Shown: positions 23,252 through 33,700 of the stretch, one piece after another
How the letters are laid out: every line of letters starts with the position of its first letter
How positions within the stretch are numbered: the stretch's first letter is position 1
Assembly (NCBI RefSeq): GCF_018143015.1
Contig: NC_054746.1
Location: 28,609,129-28,673,128 of the forward strand
From: Lytechinus variegatus
Lineage: Eukaryota > Echinodermata > Echinoidea > Temnopleuroida > Toxopneustidae
Length of the DNA stretch: 64,000 bases
Direction of reading: 5' to 3'
Notes under the pieces: model-generated
The model's database searches: none
Seen by the model: only the letters and a program-made list of their open reading frames with translations
Told to the model about the DNA's origin: nothing
Program-made: the position numbers and the translations under genes

Positions 23252-25685
23252 GGAAACTGAAAAAAAAAACAAATCACTGTTGCAAATTGGCAGATTTCAG
23301 ACCTTCAAAAACATACATGATTCATTTCTGCTACATGTATGTCATGTAAAATTTAAGAAAAAGAAAGAATGAAGCCCTCAAAAAGTAAAAATGTTGCCAT
23401 AGTAGCTGATCAAATAAGTATGGATTCCAATAATTAGAATTAGTTTAAAAATTGAAATATATTAAGTACTTTATTTCTGGGAATTCTGGCATGGAAACAG
23501 AAGTCAATTTAGACAGATATGTGATAGGTTCTTTAGTCCAAGTTTTTTTTTTTACTTAGTCTCCTGTTCAAAGGTGAAACTTTAGCTGGAAGTTTTCTTT
23601 GCAAGACAGTATGGTATGATTGTACCAAGAGTTCAAATATATTTTTGTGCTATCAACCTTTATGCTTGCTTGATCATGCCTACAGAATGTCAACATTGGC
23701 TACATACCTGGATGGTACAAGCCATGTTCTCCTTATCCTACTCCGACACTTTGCCTGACTACCGTGACGCACCCACGTAGCCGAACTAGAGAGACGGTAC
23801 CAAGAGGTCAAGGAGGCTGGTGGTCGTGTCTTGATTGTCTCGTTCGGCTCACAAGAGGGTGCACTTCACTGGTTAGATGTGACAGGATGTCCATTTGATA
23901 TGGTGACGGATGAAGAGAGGATGGTAGGTTGCAATTATTGTCAGTTTGTACAAACAGAATTGTATGTTCCACACCTACTACCCAACTTGTTGATCTCTTG
24001 TTTCCCTTAATTGCAATTTTGTATGTTGCTATGAATTTGCTCAGTGATTATTATATTAAATTTACACAAATATTTCAACATAATAATTACAATTGGTACT
24101 TTGCCATGAATTTGCACAATTATGTTTATATAGAATTTGCACAATTATTTCAACATAACATCATGATTTTGCATGTTTTAGGATGGTGTTTCTGGATTCA
24201 CCTCGTTTACAGCAATCACCCTAACCACCTTACAACTTTTTGAACGATTCAGTGCATCCTCCATCTTTTAAACATCCCCATTAACTTTGAGCTCTTAGTT
24301 TTTTTCTCTTCATGTTTCTGTCATTTCTAACTGTACGATCACTTTTATGAAATACTGTCCTGCTTTTTATTTCCTCCTATCAGATTTACAAGGCGTTTGG
24401 CCTACAGGTGTCCATATCCAAGGTTTGGCAGATCAGTGCTATGTTGTACTATGCTGAGCAGAAGGCTATTGGGACTGTGTTGCCTAAGAAACTAGACAAT
24501 GTAGAGGATGATCCAAATCAGGTAGGTCATTTGCATTGAGATCATATTGATGAGTTATCATCGAAGTACTGTAATCGATGGCAACCATAAAAGAACAAAA
24601 AAACTTCAAATGGATTATGCAATGAGCAGTGTGTATTGTGTCAGTGTACAGATTATCTTTCGTCATTACTTAAAAAAGATCTCCAGATAGAAATTTCCAT
24701 AAAAACAGCATCCAAACTGAATTGGTCTATAGTGATCATATTATTTTTAGGATGGTACAATGCAATTTGAATACATCAGACTCCCATTCTGAGATACTAC
24801 TGTTATTCATCTCTCTTTTTTCATCTCCTGTAGATGGGTGGTGATTTCATCCTGAATCCAATGGGCATTGTATCCTTTGTACACTGCAGTAAATCACCCC
24901 AAGATAGACCATCTGTAGATGAACTCCTCAAAGCCATCAAGGTACATGGAATTTATTTTTAATTCACTTAAAATCTAGTAGTGTATTCATCATATTTAGA
25001 ATCAGCCTAATTACACCAATGTGAAAAAATTTTATACAGGAATTCCCATTTTAAGTTAGTTACACTGTCTAATGTTATATATTGATAAATGATCAGAGGG
25101 TAACACAACATTTGCTCCTGTGCCAGTTGCTCTGGGCTTAATTGCGTCTAAGATATAGGATCTTAATATATAAGATATAGGGTTAGGGTTGCAATAGGGT
25201 TTTATGTTCGGTTTAGGGTAGGGTATAGTGTTAAACCCAAGGTTGGAGATGGCCATACAATGGGCATGTGGAATTTAGAGCTGAGCAATTGTTACAGGAG
25301 CATATGTCATGGAACTGATCAGAGACACCTTGTTGTTTTCATGCGAGCAATTCCATAATATAATCAAGCTCTTTGCATGTCTGACTTTGCTCACAGACTA
25401 CTCAACCATGTTAAAGAACATTACAGAAATCATTTCAGGAAAGACCGCCATATAGGGTGTAGGGTATGGATCTTGACAAAATATTGACAAATTGAAGTTT
25501 ATAAATAGAAATTCTTTTGTAACTCTCTTGTGAATTGATGATATAGCATGATGAGTTGTTTTTGTAATTAATACCTTGCTTTGAATTTTCTGTGATCAAA
25601 GTACCTGTTACTTTGATGATTTTATTTTTTCTTTCTTTTTCAACAGATAATGGACTTAAAAGATCAAGTTGAAGGTAGCGCATAA
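17531..25685 (+). CDS. SELENOL: Selenoprotein L (peroxiredoxin-like 2 fold, UxxU redox motif), 8 exons
   Basis: Spliced CDS: 17531-17624, 18492-18570, 21173-21272, 22056-22183, 23686-23923, 24384-24521, 24834-24941, 25647-25685. All introns are GT-AG and phases join to 924 nt (307 residues, stop TAA). Residues 1-115 are helical and charged; residues about 116-300 match the thioredoxin-fold, peroxiredoxin-like 2 family (FGSQEGALHWLDVTGCPFDM, then KVWQISAMLYYAEQ, then GGDFILNPMG with a DRPSVDELL tail). At the redox position, where relatives have CxxC, the frame reads HFA-TGA-LP-TGA-RTH, giving Sec158 and Sec161. This Sec-x-x-Sec spacing is the signature of selenoprotein L, a family known from fish, aquatic invertebrates and some bacteria, in which the two Sec form a diselenide. 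The ATG is the first after an in-frame TGA at 17498. The substrate is unknown. The alternative, a pseudogene with two nonsense codons, is unlikely because every other codon and splice site is intact. Confidence 0.92.
18492..18570 (+). CDS. SELENOL: Selenoprotein L coding exon 2
   Basis: Follows acceptor CAAACAG and ends ACGAG before donor GTATGTG. The leading two bases complete the Asp codon from exon 1. Encodes residues 32-57, including GISQLGRAIGIYYSLFTR. Confidence 0.85.
18571..21172. other. Selenoprotein L intron 2
   Basis: 2.6 kb, AT-rich. Only minor direct repeats (CATAACAATTGTCATTCCATAA near 19250-19280) are seen. Confidence 0.8.
21173..21272 (+). CDS. SELENOL: Selenoprotein L coding exon 3
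   Basis: Acceptor TTTCAG, donor GTAGGT, leaving phase 0. Encodes residues 58-91 (SLNVVSRSDLETIF at the start, SDLEELE at the end), a helical acidic segment before the redox domain. Confidence 0.87.
21617..21750. mobile_element. Worn MITE in selenoprotein L intron 3
   Basis: Left end GGGGCCCGATTCACAAAG and right-end complement GGGTTCTGTAACACAAAG form diverged inverted repeats. TGATCT lies on both sides. Its CACAAAG ends resemble the younger element at 61.3 kb. Confidence 0.55.
22056..22183 (+). CDS. SELENOL: Selenoprotein L coding exon 4
   Basis: Acceptor ATACAG, donor GTGAGT, phase 2 at the end. Encodes residues 92-133 and part of 134, starting GEWDDFLERV and entering the thioredoxin-like fold (KNVRSG). 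Confidence 0.87.
22184..23685. other. Selenoprotein L intron 4
   Basis: Contains the (TA)n tract and a GATTCAAAATGGTCTTTATTG stretch at 22850 that resembles the end of a dispersed repeat. No coding exon. Confidence 0.8.
23196..23249. repeat. (TA)n microsatellite in selenoprotein L intron 4
   Basis: An uninterrupted TA run of about 54 bp, 440 bp before the Sec-encoding exon. Confidence 0.95.
23686..23923 (+). CDS. SELENOL: Selenoprotein L coding exon 5 with both Sec codons
   Basis: Acceptor CTACAG, donor GTAGGT. The correct frame continues from exon 4 through TGA at 23756-23758 and TGA at 23765-23767 with no other stop, giving residues 134-213. After the UxxU motif come THVAELERRYQEVKEAGG and then a beta strand (RVLIVSFGS), the usual order after the active site in peroxiredoxin-like 2 proteins. 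Both other frames are broken or give no family resemblance. Confidence 0.92.
23756..23767 (+). other. SELENOL: Two in-frame UGA (Sec) codons, UxxU motif
   Basis: The twelve bases read TGA CTA CCG TGA, flanked by CGA CAC TTT GCC upstream and CGC ACC CAC GTA downstream, that is RHFA-U-LP-U-RTHV. Both TGA codons lie where related thioredoxin-fold proteins carry redox cysteines. Reading them as Sec is inferred from family, position and the intact frame on both sides. Confidence 0.9.
24384..24521 (+). CDS. SELENOL: Selenoprotein L coding exon 6
   Basis: Acceptor ATCAG, donor GTAGGT, phase 0 at both ends. Encodes residues 214-259, starting IYKAFGLQVSISKVWQIS and ending DNVEDDPNQ. The FGL-x(5)-KVW pattern is typical of peroxiredoxin-like 2 proteins. 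Confidence 0.9.
24834..24941 (+). CDS. SELENOL: Selenoprotein L coding exon 7
   Basis: Acceptor CTGTAG, donor GTACAT, phase 0. Encodes residues 260-295: MGGDFILNPMGIVSFVH, then a DRP and DELLKAI tail. This is the late beta-beta-alpha part of the redox fold. Confidence 0.9.
25647..25685 (+). CDS. SELENOL: Selenoprotein L coding exon 8 and stop
   Basis: Acceptor TTCAACAG. Encodes the last 12 residues (IMDLKDQVEGSA) and TAA at 25683-25685. The terminator is TAA rather than TGA, which avoids confusion with recoding. Confidence 0.85.
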   Translation: MMDLKDQVEGSA

Positions 25686-26285
25686 ACTTCCGTCCCGAGC
25701 TTTCTGAATGTTAGGAACAAAATCCTGTACTCGGGAACAAAATCTAATCACTTCCAAAGTGTATTTCCAATAATTGGAATTAAACATGGATATTGAGCAA
25801 GTACCAATAGAAAGTTTACTGTATTTTAAATGCATTTGTGTCTTAGCTATAACCCAAAGAGGTTTTTGTGATTCTTTGATATTGGCAACATGTACAATAA
25901 TTTTTTTTTGCACTGTTAATCTCAATTTTACTTTGTTATTCCTTTAGGCTTAGATTGCCTGAAGATTTTTTTTTAGGTATACCCAAAGTGTGAAGAATAA
26001 AATTCACAAATCATGAGTGTGTCACTTATATTAGCCTAGCATTCTTTTGAGTATTGTGGACTTTGCCTATCTATCCTAAAATTGTTTAAGTATTCCAGTG
26101 TAATGTATATTTTCAGTACCTATTGGGTGATTTCAAGTTTGGTATTGGTGAAATCATGAATTTTGTTGCCTGACCTATCTCCAATTTTAGTTGACAAAAG
26201 TGATGAAATCAAGTTTGTACTATAAAGGTTTTTGATAACTCAGTACTGAGTAATTTTAGTCTAAGCAGTGAACACCAACCTCATA

Positions 26286-26350
26286 TCAAGTTCAATGGCT
26301 AGAGTGAAGTAATTTCAACACAAACACCAGCTATCAACAACTGAACTTGA
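26286..26350 (+). other. Stem-loop in selenoprotein L 3' region
   Basis: TCAAGTTCA (26286-26294) is the exact reverse complement of TGAACTTGA (26342-26350). A second inner helix (ATGGCT with AGCTAT) can stack on it. It lacks the ATGA/GA core, so it is not a SECIS, but it is a structured element within the predicted 3' UTR. Confidence 0.4.
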
Positions 26351-26974
26351 AGTCACCGATACTTTAATATGAGTAGAGTTACATATTTAGATCGATGCCT
26401 TGTAATTGGTGATAAGACTGTTCTAATGACCAGCATAGTGTTCATTTATTGTGCAGTAATGTGTCATATGTGTGTATGTTAAATTGTAATACCTCTGCAA
26501 GTTACCACTACTTAAACATAAAATTGGGTATTTTCTTTTTTTCTTTTGTGCTAACATTTTCTATGAATTCAACTTGCTTGTCTTATTGTAAGAGTTGATA
26601 TATTTCATATCCTAGATAATTGAAGCATGTGCAATAATTGAGTAATGCTTGGTATGTATCAAAGTATCCCCTTCATAGAAATATGAAGTCATTGGATTTA
26701 CCCAATGTACCAAATCTTTCAGTTCTTGAAAGGTTACTCAAGTTGACCTGTATTCATTTAATTATCTGTCAGATTTTCCTCACAGGGAATTATAAATTTT
26801 CAACTCTCAGGGTTTAGTAAGATGGGGTAGTTTGAAGTATCTATGCAATTTTAATGTCCAATATGATTGTATTTTCTATTGTTTGAGAATGTGCAAACTT
26901 TTTCATTTGTATGACAAATCCCGAATTCATTCTTCATGGCTCCTTATTTGCATGTCTAGCCAAGGTTTGAACTG

Positions 26975-27020
26975 ATGACGGCTCTAACAAAAACCACTTC
27001 TGTGGGAGTCACTGCCTGAT
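26975..27020 (+). promoter_or_regulatory. Candidate SECIS element (type 2-like)
   Basis: Core elements are in order and about the right distances. ATGA is at 26975-26978, then 10 nt, then an A-rich unpaired run at 26989-26993, a small apical hairpin CCAC-TTCT-GTGG at 26994-27005, and TGAT at 27017-27020. ATGA and TGAT can form the non-Watson-Crick quartet, followed by GGC/GCC pairs. The middle of helix II has mismatches, so the fold is imperfect by eye. The element lies about 1.3 kb after the stop and 73 nt before AATAAA at 27093. No other stretch of the 3' region that I scanned has ATGA, AA and GA at proper spacing. Confidence 0.55.
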
Positions 27021-27092
27021 GTGAATTAGAATTCTGGCTAAACATGTAACTCAGGGCACTTGTAAAATGGATGGGTTGAAAATTGGACAAAT

Positions 27093-27098
27093 AATAAA
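27093..27098 (+). terminator. Candidate poly(A) signal of selenoprotein L mRNA
   Basis: AATAAA downstream of the SECIS candidate. An earlier AATAAA at about 25996 would give a short mRNA lacking that element and hence unable to decode Sec through it, so the distal site is preferred by inference. Confidence 0.45.
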
Positions 27099-27280
27099 TA
27101 CTGACAATTTGTTTGAACATCTGTTATTAACTAGTAGTACTTATAAGTATTGTATTTAGATGATAAAGGACGATTGTTTTTTCTTAAATATACATGAATT
27201 TACAAATTAAAGATATGATATATGAAATGACCATGTGCCAAATACTGAAAGATATTTGAATATTAGAGATTGTATCATTA

Positions 27281-27437
27281 TGTGGAGTATTGTGGCCAAG
27301 TGGATTAGTCTCCAGACTTTGAAACCTAGGGTTGTGGGGTCAAATCCCAGCCATGGTGTGTTTTCCTTCAGCAAGAAATTTTTCCACAAATGTGCAGCAC
27401 TCAACCAAACCAAGGTGAGGTAAATGGGTACCTGATC
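27281..27437 (+). repeat. tRNA-derived SINE, truncated copy
   Basis: Reads GTGGCCAAGTGGATTAGTCT (A-box region) then GTGGGGTCAAATCCCAGCC (B-box region), followed by TTTTCCTTCAGCAAGAAA and AGGTGAGGTAAATGGGTACC. The same order is found inverted at 50.4-50.7 kb, which defines the family. Confidence 0.8.
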
Positions 27438-29210
27438 GCAAGACTTTTTGAACTATTAACATTTTTCTGCGATCTTGAATGATCTGATATGATCACTACA
27501 ATTACTCCAAGGTTAAGATCACATTTCATAATCATGGTGCGAATCGTGAAAGTGTGAACTAGGTATTAGAAATGTTCAGGGTTTGAGGTTTCACATAGAT
27601 TTGTGCTAGGTGTAATGTAGTGCACAAAGTAAGGTTGATGTTTGTACAAATATTTATAATCAATCAATTTAATAAAATGATATTTATTTAATAATAAATC
27701 GCTAATGTCAGCAACTCATTTATTTAAGAATTTAATTTGATTAAAATCCACTTGTTTAGTTTTAATAGTGTACAAGGCCCCGCTGTATATACTTGTCCAT
27801 CAAAGTTATTTTCAATGGAAATTTTGCCATCACTTGAACTTGGGCACTCTGCAGAGTGAAATTGAGCATTGTATAGATTGTATCATCAATTTTAATCACA
27901 GAAACTGAGCTCAATTGTCAATCAAAATAATATTTCTATGTTTATCACCACCACATATATCAAAATACCGTGTTTTCAATGCTGTTCAAAATCAGGGTAA
28001 ATGATATCACTTAAAAAGCTTTCCCTGTAATAACTTGTTGTGGAAAAATCAGTCTAATGGCCTACCCTCACTGGTGGATTTTAGTCAAATTTTAAGGCAG
28101 TGATTTGCACCACAGACACTACAAGGGAAGACCGGACAGTAAGTAAACCTTCGCACATCGGCATGCAGCTGTGTATTAAACATATGGGGGAAATGAGAGT
28201 TTGGAAGAGGGCACAAGGAAGGCGCATGTGGATAATTACACATTTCTTTCCCAGAAAACTCCAACATATATTTATCTCTGATTTTAGGAAAAAAAATTGA
28301 AGAATTTTTTTTTAATGTAAAAATTGTCTATTCCTTCACCCCTCCACCATTGCACACAACCCAAAGTAGCGAAATGCGACTGTCTACTTTCTAAACAATG
28401 TATGGTGCTTTTCCCCGAACATTTCATTATGCACTCTATTGAGTGTCCAGTCTTCCTCTTGTAGTGTCTTCGTTTGCACCCAACGTTAGTCTTTATTTTG
28501 GGGTAAGCACATATCAAATCTATCACTTGAATGCCAGTCACTTTGGACCTTTAAATACTTACTTTGATATTGATTGCATCATTTGGTATTTCAATCTTAG
28601 TTTTGTCTTAGTTTGGTGATGATCTGAAGTTAGCAATCAGAGCCAATGTGAATTTGCAGCAAAAATGCATTCATTTTCATAACTAGTAACAGCACACAAA
28701 ATTCTGATTGCCAACTTCATTCTATAAAAAATAGATGAATCAAGATTTTGGGTCGAGTAACAACTTTGACCTGGAAGTAAAATTGGAGCTGTTGCCATTA
28801 TTCGATGTGATCAAAAATTGGATGCAAGGTTCAATATGCTTACAATTGAAATTGAGCAAAATATTACATTTGCTGAGATGTTATGGGATTCCACGATGAT
28901 CCCCTGAACAACATTGCAAATTTAAAATTTGCATGGTTTAATAAAATACTGTACATCTAAAATATTCAAAACATCACTCTGTTCCTCTTTTTCTGCTTCC
29001 ATGTAATGAACATGATTGTCTTTTGAAAATCATGTCAGTGGCTGAAAAAAATAATATTGGCCAGTATCTTTTTCGAGGCTTAAATATGTGGTTCAATTAG
29101 TTTGACATACAGGGCAAATATTACAGATGCAACAAGTTGCTATTTGCCTGTGCAGACCTGGCTGTGAATTACTATATCAAACAGTGATGCAACTCGCTCT
29201 TATTTCACTT
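27438..29210. other. Convergent intergenic region
   Basis: Between the 3' ends of selenoprotein L and RNF8. Includes an imperfect inverted repeat (GATCGCA at about 27435, TGCGATC at about 27468). No gene seen. Confidence 0.6.
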
Positions 29211-29422
29211 AAGGCTTGGCCACACCGCCCGAGCGTTGTTGGAGCGGTAGGGAGAGATGGTCGAATTTCGCTCACAAAATTGGGGAAAAAATCGAAAATA
29301 AAAATCCAAAACAAAAAAAAACAATCGAAATCGAAAATGGTGAACGGGAGCGAGCGGTGATGATTTTTTCTCTCCGCTCTACGACCGCTCCAACAACGCT
29401 CGGGCGGTGTGACCATGCCTTT
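29211..29422. mobile_element. 212-bp hairpin MITE between SelL and RNF8
   Basis: AAGGCTTGGCCACACCGCCC with GAGCGTTGTTGGAGCGGT at the left is inverted at the right, giving a near-perfect ~40-bp stem. A TTA repeat at each edge may be the target duplication. CpG-rich ends, AT-rich centre. Confidence 0.8.
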
Positions 29423-29511
29423 AGGTTGTAGATTTGTCTTAAGCATGCTGGTCTGTAAGAATGAGCGATATTTAACAATTACACATAGGCATAATATTTG
29501 AAGATACTGGC

Positions 29512-29517
29512 TTTATT
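29512..29517 (-). terminator. Candidate poly(A) signal for RNF8
   Basis: AATAAA on the minus strand about 980 nt past the RNF8 stop. It is one of several AT-rich candidates, so use is uncertain. Confidence 0.3.
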
Positions 29518-30069
29518 TGAGAACAGTATTTGCATTTGTACATTAAGATACAAATAATGAAAACATTGGCAAACTGACTATTTCACATCAAGGCAAGGGA
29601 TTGATACACAACAAATAATTCACCCTTAAAGCTCATTCATAACCAAAAAATACAATTATTGTAATACCAGCAAATAACACCAAGGAGTTACATGTAAATT
29701 AAACTATTCTCATATTTAATTTCAAAACATTTGTATGGATGTCTTTTGTCACGACAGATACATAGATATAAAATTCAATGAATAAAGCTCTGATGGGAGT
29801 TATAAGTCTGTGCAAATTTTATGTTAAAGTGCTTATTCCAGTTCATCTTCTGGAAAAAAAAATGATTCAATGATATGTTGATTATTATATTTCACAATCA
29901 TGAAACCCATCCAGCACATACTTGCCAAGGCTGGAAAATGTACTCTAGCAAGTCCAGATGTTTGTGAATTGACATGGTAAAAATTCAATGAAAGTAATGA
30001 CTGTTCTACATTTCTCTGGATCAGCAGGTATGTATTGATATTGTAAATAATACATCTGCTCTTAGCAAT

Positions 30070-30162
30070 GAGATTCAAAAGAAGAAAACAATTACCACAA
30101 AGATGGAGAGCAGTTATGGCTCTTACTGCCTCATCTGAATTTTGAAATTTTACAAAGCACAT
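30070..30162 (-). pseudogene. Possible RRM-like exon fragment
   Basis: The minus strand reads MCFVKFQNSDEAVRAITALH, which has the pattern of an RRM RNP1 strand and following helix, ending CTTTGTG|GTAATT like a donor. No partner RNP2 segment was recognised, and it lies in the predicted RNF8 3' region. It could be a relic exon, a lone exon of another gene, or chance. Confidence 0.25.
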
Positions 30163-30498
30163 TTATCAGGAAAATTATTGAATGTTGGCTTCAAAAGATC
30201 AAATTCTCAAGCCGTTAAGACCTTGCATTGTCCTTTAAAAAAAACCCATGAACCTTCTTACCTATGGGAAAAGTTTCTTAGGGAACAAACATGATCCAGG
30301 AATGGGGAGAAGAGAGAAGACTGTGTACAATTGACATCAATCTCTATCGAGGCACTTTGGCAGACAAAATATGAAAATAATTTTGTTTAACCTTTAAAAT
30401 TTTGTGCATATAAATAAAATGCAACAGCAAAAAGATGGTTGCCTTTTTATGATTCCATCAAAGTTCTCTTGAAATAAAAAGTGAGGATTAGGTACTTG

Positions 30499-30722
30499 TT
30501 AGTAGTAATCATCATCCTCATTTTCTGAGTCTAACTCCTCGTCGGAAGTGTGATAGTACCGGCGCATGCCATGGCGACCAAACCGATCAAATCTGTCGTA
30601 GTACTCAATTTCTTCATCCTCTTCATCTTCGTCTTCATCCTCCTCATCAGAGATGACAAGAGGGACAGAATTGACAGTGGTAACACCAGCATTGGGCCTG
30701 GTGCTGTAGTTTGGATCCTCAC
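30499..30722 (-). CDS. RNF8: RNF8 exon 8 (acidic C-terminal tail)
   Basis: The phase-1 donor of exon 7 joins acceptor TTCTAG here to give GEDPNYSTRPNAG, then ISDEEDEDEDEEDEE and a Tyr/Arg/Asp-rich end (YYDRFDRFGRHGMRRYY, finally SENEDDYY). TAA is at 30499-30501. The tail has no counterpart in human RNF8. The open frame and phase match support it being real; transcript evidence would settle it. Confidence 0.75.
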
Positions 30723-33700
30723 CTAGAACAGAAATAGAAAAGAAAAGTTTGAGGATATCATGATCTGCGATTATGATTTGAACACGCTAGAGATACAGTT
30801 AGACCTTGCTTCTGCCACACAGGGAATCCTACCAATCCATGTACATGATACCAAGACCCAAGGAGATGATTGATCTTAATGAAGAGTAGAAAGAGTAAAA
30901 TGAAAAGAGCAATTTAATACAAGTTTCATCAAACTGGTTATAGACTAAGAGTTATGGATGTTTGAACTTACTATGGAACCCTCAAATTTATTTTACATAT
31001 TTATGATTATCTCCGCCTTACCTTGACATATGTTGTGTGAATTATATTTTCCAATGACATATGTCATGCTTAGGAGGCAAGATGCAATTTGAAAGATAAT
31101 GAGGAAATTTGATAATTTGTGTATAAAACGATTGGAGAGTTGCCCACAAAATCAGCTATTTTGAAGCATATTTGCCAATTTGAAGATCCCCATTGATAGT
31201 ACAAGATTTGTCAAACTTCCATAAGTTTTTTATTTCAAAACTCATTTTTTATAAAACTTCTTTATATCAATCCTTTCATTTTACTCTTCGATTCTCTTCT
31301 TTGGATTTGGTTTCCTTTCATCCTTTGCCTGCCATAGATATAATCCCTCCTATGCCACATTGATATTAAATGTGCAATCTTAAGAAAGGTTTTTTAAGGA
31401 ATATGCCAATTACAGCATTAATTGAAAAGAAAAGCTTTGTGTGTACAATGTGTGCATCACTATTATGAATGTATGTATTTACAATACATGCACTCTTGTG
31501 TGTATTATGAATGAAATGTGAGTAAAAGATTGCAGTGTGCTGTATGTTACTTTAGTTGAAGAGACATTTTATGATATTTCACTCATTTGTTCAAATCATA
31601 CTACACAAACAAGCAAAGAAAGTTTGAAACATTTCATGTATCCAGCATTAATCAGTATTGTAATTATACAAATTTTGGTTCATAATAGATATTGAGTTGC
31701 AAGCAATTTTTGAAAAAAATTATGTTCACTTTACTTGTCTAATGGGTATTACCTTTCACAGGACTTTGATTCTCTCAATATTAAAGGGATCGTTTAACTT
31801 TGTGAGCAGCTGATTTAAAAAATTCTCAAACTGAGATGAAACATGTGTATGAGTGCCTGTATTTGTCCTCAAAACCCTGAAAAAGACCACAATATTGGAT
31901 GAAAAACTCTAATTTAGATACAAGTAGCAATTTATTAGCTTGATTTTGAGAACCGTCTAGTAGATGGGTTCCAGCCTATGACCAGTTTTCTCCAATTCAA
32001 AAAGTCTGTTGGCTATGTTGACTGCCTTCTGCTGTGTGTATCTCCTATACACACGCTATTATTAGCTGCACTGTACATTCAGTGTATACCTTGTACACAC
32101 TGTATGTAGGTCATGCTGTGTTCATCTAGAGTTTAATGTGTTGTGTTGCACAGATTCACTCTATACACATAGACATTGAAACCGACTTCCAATTATTTTC
32201 AAACTTTGGTTTACATCTCCAAGGTTTTAAAATTGATCCTGTAGATATAATACTTTGAAACCTTTGGGATGGTATTTTTACACTATAATCCTATTAAAAT
32301 GATTAGCCCATTTTCAAGAACCAAAATGAGATTTTTTTAAATCAGAACAAAGTGAAATGATCACTTTAATTTAAATTATACAATTGAGATATAAACTGCA
32401 ACACTTTTCATGAATTTCATTCTGCATTGCTCTAGATAATTTTCAAATGAATTTCACATCCATGAAAAAAAGACATTATCATTACATTCAGAACCATTGT
32501 GTTACAGACAAAATAATTACTTTCAATCTTATGTTCAATCAGATGTTTATAATGACTTAAAGTTCATTCACCCTTCCTCTCTTCAACTATCTCCTTTCGT
32601 CTCTGTTTGGCTTCGTCTCCTAACTTCTCAATCATCTTGTCAATGTAGTTATCAAGGACAATGGAGCGACTGTGTGAGGTGGTCTTCACGCGGCAATTCG
32701 GGCATTCATTCTTCCGCTTTAACCAAGTGTGTATGCAGTATGCACAGAAAGAATGAGAACAGTTCAGTGTTGTCGCCTGAAAAAATAAATGATCAAAAAT
32801 ATATTTCATACAGAGAAGTATACCTGTATTTTGATTCTAATTATTATCATTTTTAATTAAAAGGGCAGTAAAGTCATGTAAGTTCCAAAATATGCCTTCT
32901 TCCCCCATTAATTTGTCACTTAATTTTCACTTTTAACATTGACAGAGATCTGTAATTGTAAATGAAGTATATCCATAGATCATAATATATAACCGAATGG
33001 ACAACTGGCTATTTTGAATAAGAAAAATCAAATAAATAAATTAAAACAGGTAGCAAGTTCCAACACTGCAAACAAAAAGACATGGAAAATATGATATGAT
33101 AATGTGCAATTTTCAATCAAATGATGTTGGAATTTTGGAGTTGCATATTGATTTTTATGTTACCCAAGGGTTATATTATTATTTTTTGTCTTTCTTTCTT
33201 TTATTTTTACTTATCAACTCTTCACAATGTAAAGTTACATTGTAATTATTGTTACACTGTATATATTACACTGTTAATATTGATCATAATTTTTTCAATA
33301 ATTTCAGGTATTTAATCTCATTCAAATGTTTTTTTTTCCAGACCACTCTTTTACTTGGTCATATTAATAAACTAAATGATGATAAGTACCTGAATGAAGA
33401 GTTCTGAGCAAATACTGCATTGGAATTCATTCTCCATGACGATGGTAAAGTCATCAAGAGCAGACCTTTTCGCATTTTCTATCTTCACTTTTTCCTCTTC
33501 CTCTCGTTCTAAGCGGCTGGCTTCCATCTAGAACCAAACAAACACAATGTGATTGTCATAAATGTGATGACAGAAAATTTGTTAAGCGACAATTTTCCAG
33601 TCTGCATTGCCATTCAATTCTGTCTAGGCCAATTTGTAAATCATCAAGAGAGTTCTGGAATTGCAGTAGACAGACAAAATTTGCACAGGTTTTGGTATTG

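Noticed and set aside
23686..23923. Reading the two TGA codons as nonsense mutations in a pseudogene
   Set aside because: All other codons, phases and splice sites of eight exons are intact, and the spacing equals the known Sec-x-x-Sec motif of selenoprotein L.
26205..26245. Alternative SECIS at ATGAAATC...TTTTTGAT
   Set aside because: The stem next to the core does not pair and the apical A motif is misplaced.
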